From positions 1,240,001 through 1,304,000 of the forward strand of contig CP064970.1 in NCBI GenBank assembly GCA_016699305.1: a DNA stretch of 64,000 nucleotides, written 5' to 3'. Positions 61,340-64,000 of the stretch are shown in pieces (position 1 is the first letter of the stretch; each line of letters begins with the position of its first letter). Source of the stretch: Alphaproteobacteria bacterium (GTDB taxonomy: Bacteria > Pseudomonadota > Alphaproteobacteria > GCA-016699305). A model generated the notes under the pieces. The model was given only the letters and a program-made list of their open reading frames with translations. It did not search any database and was not told the origin of the DNA. The position numbers and the translations under genes are program-made.

Positions 61340-62350
61340 ATGCTTCTTTCTCAATCCCGTTCGCTCTGCCTGATGGCTGGCCTGGCTTTGGGCCTGTGGG
61401 CGTTCGCGCCTGCGGGGATGGCCGGGGCACAGGCGGTCGATACGTCTTTGCCGCCGATGATCCCCACGCCGCCCGCGACCTTGCCTGCCGGACAGGTGGG
61501 TGTGTCGGCGACGGATATGGAATCACGTTTTAGCCAATTGGAAGGCCTGGTGCGTGGCTTGACCAATCAGGCCGAGCAAAACCAATTCCAACTGACCCGC
61601 CTGCAACAGCAGATGCAGCAATTGGCCGATCAGGTCCAGCGCTTGACTCCGCCCATGGTCGGTGCCGATGGCGTGGCGGCGCGTCCGGGCGCGGGAACGC
61701 CCCAAACGGCGGCGCCGAGTACGCCGGCGGCGGCCTCGAATCGTCCGGCATCGCCCCGCGCGGCGGCGACGCCGCCTGCCGCTCCCCCTGACTTGGCCAA
61801 AGACGAAGAGACCGATATGGCAGGGCCTGTCCCCGCGCAAAGCGGTGCGCCGGGCGGCCAGCTGGGCACATTGAAATACGCGCCCGGTTCCAGCGAGGCG
61901 GTGGGCGCATCGCCGCCGGTCAAGGGTGTGTCCGCCGGACCGCCGCCCTTGGGAGCCAAGGAACAATACGACAAGGGCATGGCTCTGCTGCGTCAATCGC
62001 AGTACGACGAAGCCGCCGCCGCCTTCGATCAATTCCTGCGCGATAACCCCAAGCATGCTTTGGCCGACCAGGCCCGCTCTTGGCAGGCGGAAATCCAATA
62101 TGTGCAAGGTCACTTCGACCAGGCCGCCGTGGCGTTCGCCGATGCCTATCAGAAGGCTCCCAAGAGTCCCAAGGCCGCAAATAACCTACTGAAACTGGCA
62201 CTGTCTTTGTCTGCTCTAGGCAAAACCAAGGACGCGTGCGATACTTTCAGTGCGCTAACGGCACAAACTCCGGGTATGGACCCTGCTTTGCGTGCCCGCG
62301 CTCGGGAAGAGGCCAAACGTCTTAAATGCGGCAAAACGACAGCCCATTGA
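61340..62350 (+). CDS. cpoB: Tol-Pal associated periplasmic protein CpoB (YbgF)
   Basis: A 336-aa exported protein. Signal peptide (residues 1-31, LCLMAGLALGLWAFAPAGMA), then a coiled-coil trimerisation part (ESRFSQLEGLVRGLTNQAEQ, LQQQMQQLADQVQRLTPP), a Pro/Ala-rich linker, and a C-terminal TPR domain (LGAKEQYDKGMALLRQSQYD, AAAAFDQFLRDNPKHALADQ). It links peptidoglycan synthesis to outer-membrane constriction. tilS follows with a 25-bp overlap. pal is not upstream here. Confidence 0.92.
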   Translation: MLLSQSRSLCLMAGLALGLWAFAPAGMAGAQAVDTSLPPMIPTPPATLPAGQVGVSATDMESRFSQLEGLVRGLTNQAEQNQFQLTRLQQQMQQLADQVQRLTPPMVGADGVAARPGAGTPQTAAPSTPAAASNRPASPRAAATPPAAPPDLAKDEETDMAGPVPAQSGAPGGQLGTLKYAPGSSEAVGASPPVKGVSAGPPPLGAKEQYDKGMALLRQSQYDEAAAAFDQFLRDNPKHALADQARSWQAEIQYVQGHFDQAAVAFADAYQKAPKSPKAANNLLKLALSLSALGKTKDACDTFSALTAQTPGMDPALRARAREEAKRLKCGKTTAH

Positions 62351-63687
62351 ACGCGGATCAGCTTACCGCTTTCTTAGATCGACATTTTCCACCGAGCCGC
62401 GCGTGCCGGATGGCCGTTGGAGTTTCGGGCGGCGCGGACAGCATGGCTCTGCTGTTGTTGGTGCGCGCCTGGGCGGCGGCGCGTCCGGATACGGCGCGGG
62501 CTGGCATGATCGCCTTGACGGTCGATCATGCCCTGCGTCGCGGTTCGGCGGATGAGGCCGATCAAGTCGCGTCCTGGTGCGCGGCGATAGGCGTGGCGCA
62601 TGAAATCCTAGTTTGGCACCATGATGAGCCGGTAGTCAGCCATGTTCAAGAACGCGCGCGCGCGGCGCGTTACCGCTTATTGACCGAGCGTTGCCAGGCC
62701 TTGGAGATTGACGCGCTGTTGGTTGCCCATCATGGCGACGATCAAGCGGAAACAGTTCTGATGCGCCTGTGCAAGGGCAGCGGCGTGGATGGCTTGGCGG
62801 GAATGAGCGATGACCAGACCCTATGGACGCGCCAAGCGCGACCCATTCGTCTGCTGCGGCCTTTGCTAAGCTATACCCATGCCGATTTGCTGGGTTATTG
62901 CAAGGCGCAGGGCCAGACTTGGATCGAAGACCCCTCCAATCATAATCCGCGTTTTGCCCGTTCAAGATTACGCGCCGCGCGCGAGGTGCTAGAAGCCGAA
63001 GGTCTCAGCAACGCCAATCTGTTGCGCCTGGCGCATCGGGCAGCCATCGCCGCGCGGTCGTTGGATCAGATCGCGCGGGCCGCGCTTGAAAAATATGCCG
63101 AAGTCACCCCTTTTGGGGAAGTCAGATTCCCATCGGACATTTTGCATCTGGCGACCGAGGAAGTTTCCTTGCGCATATTGGCCAAGGCCATAGATTGGGC
63201 CTCACGTCCTGAACGTCCCGTGCCGCGCGAGTCGCTCGAAGCTTTGCGTGACGATTTGATATCGCGCCGCGACAGTGCGCCCGATCGAACCTTGAGCGGC
63301 TGTTTGGTCCGTATGCGCCGAGGGTTTGTCGATTTGGCGCGTGAACCTGCGGCTATCGACGATCACGCCATTTTAGAACCTGGTGAACGTCTTTTATGGG
63401 ACCGCCGTTTTCTGGTCACATATCCGGCAAAAACAGGACCGGAATCTTTAACGGTGAGGCCACTGGGGCAAATCAGCGCTGCCGTTTGGGATCGCGTGAG
63501 TATTATTCCACAGGACATGCCTGCCCCACGTAGCCGGGCCAGTTTGCCTGGCCTTTGGCGCGACACGCAATTGGTGGCTGTCCCGCAGATAGTTACGAGC
63601 ATAGAATCGATATCGAGGATAAGGGGTCCCACGGCCCGTTTCCTATGGGATGCCGATCCTATGGACTTTGCCGATCCGGATGGATAA
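62326..63687 (+). CDS. tilS: tRNA(Ile)-lysidine synthase
   Basis: A 453-aa enzyme that puts lysidine on C34 of tRNA-Ile(CAU) so that it reads AUA. The PP-loop motif is GVSGGADSMALLLLV near residue 28; LLVAHHGDDQAETVLMRLCK follows, then the conserved RLLRPLLSY stretch. Its start overlaps the end of cpoB, the usual cpoB-tilS-ftsH order in Alphaproteobacteria. Confidence 0.95.
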   Translation: MRQNDSPLNADQLTAFLDRHFPPSRACRMAVGVSGGADSMALLLLVRAWAAARPDTARAGMIALTVDHALRRGSADEADQVASWCAAIGVAHEILVWHHDEPVVSHVQERARAARYRLLTERCQALEIDALLVAHHGDDQAETVLMRLCKGSGVDGLAGMSDDQTLWTRQARPIRLLRPLLSYTHADLLGYCKAQGQTWIEDPSNHNPRFARSRLRAAREVLEAEGLSNANLLRLAHRAAIAARSLDQIARAALEKYAEVTPFGEVRFPSDILHLATEEVSLRILAKAIDWASRPERPVPRESLEALRDDLISRRDSAPDRTLSGCLVRMRRGFVDLAREPAAIDDHAILEPGERLLWDRRFLVTYPAKTGPESLTVRPLGQISAAVWDRVSIIPQDMPAPRSRASLPGLWRDTQLVAVPQIVTSIESISRIRGPTARFLWDADPMDFADPDG

Positions 63688-63738
63688 TCAGAGAAAAAAT
63701 TGATATAATCAGGGCCGTTACCCTCGAATGAGTCGACC

Positions 63739-63972
63739 ATGACCACACCAAGTTCAAATCTTCCGCCTTGGCCGTCCTGGATGAAATGGGTGGTTCTTGG
63801 CGTTGCGGCCTTGATTCTAATCAATGTGCTGCAACATCCGGACGTGTGGCGCAGGTTGATGGACATGCTTGGCATCGAGATCACGGCGCAGCATGACGAA
63901 AACGTCTCGGCTTGGCGTCGGCAATTGGACCAAAACGCCCAGGGATGGGCACCCATTCGGCCCGCCGAATAA
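63739..63972 (+). CDS. small inner-membrane protein between tilS and the next gene
   Basis: A 77-aa protein with one TM segment (MKWVVLGVAALILINVL) near the N-terminus and a short soluble tail. Its position after tilS, where ftsH normally follows, suggests a small accessory gene or an unusual short ORF before ftsH. Not recognised. Confidence 0.55.
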   Translation: MTTPSSNLPPWPSWMKWVVLGVAALILINVLQHPDVWRRLMDMLGIEITAQHDENVSAWRRQLDQNAQGWAPIRPAE

Positions 63973-64000
63973 GCTCTATAACCCATTTGTCATGGGAAAA

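Overview
The window is a piece of an alphaproteobacterial chromosome, probably Rhodospirillales-like. This is inferred from the cpoB-tilS gene order, the GTA-type tail-hub proteins (DUF2460, DUF2163, NlpC/P60), the DUF2924/serine-recombinase module, and the GC-rich coding style. It falls into two parts.

Positions 1 to about 43.5 kb are most of a siphovirus-type prophage, nearly all on the minus strand, so it reads from right to left. From the right come an integration module (small ORF, DUF2924 protein, large serine recombinase, HTH protein), an S24-peptidase (UmuD/CI-like) remnant, an unexplained two-gene operon (38.4-40.6 kb), and a replication/recombination block. That block has an excisionase-like HTH, a RecA-fold ATPase, an SF2 helicase, a Cas4/RecB-like nuclease, a TOPRIM primase-helicase, a RuvC-like resolvase and a ParB-methyltransferase. 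Next is a lambda-type head module: terminase small and large subunits, gpW, portal, S49 protease with a nested scaffold, gpD, major capsid and gpFII. The tail module follows: tube, G/GT chaperones with an A AAA AAC slippery site, tape measure, DUF2460, DUF2163, NlpC/P60, tail tip and fibre-like proteins. Lysis genes are last (endolysin, then a holin cut by the window edge). The left prophage end lies outside the window.

Several AT-richer cargo genes interrupt these modules: a Fic protein, a plus-strand membrane-anchored protein, a small unknown gene, a PLD-like nuclease with a DEDDh exonuclease, and an alpha/beta hydrolase. Two of the cargo blocks lie between direct duplications of a neighbouring gene's end: 342 bp at about 97% identity around the PLD/exonuclease block, and about 263 bp at about 89% around the hydrolase. 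A weaker third case, 37 bp of the hldE 5' end, flanks a hypothetical gene outside the prophage. This repeated architecture suggests cargo acquisition by homologous recombination with neighbour-gene fragments.

From 43.67 kb onward is host chromosome. It starts with tRNA-Ser(GCU), whose first 21 nt and leader are repeated in five perfect 87-bp tandem copies. Then come hldE, an XRE regulator with an EgtD-like methyltransferase, accA, tRNA-Pro(CGG), a Cache-domain periplasmic protein with an MCP, two linked unknown genes, secF-tatA, an fmt gene broken by a one-base loss in a C run, a degenerate-GGDEF/EAL protein, a SAM methyltransferase, cpoB, tilS and a small membrane protein.
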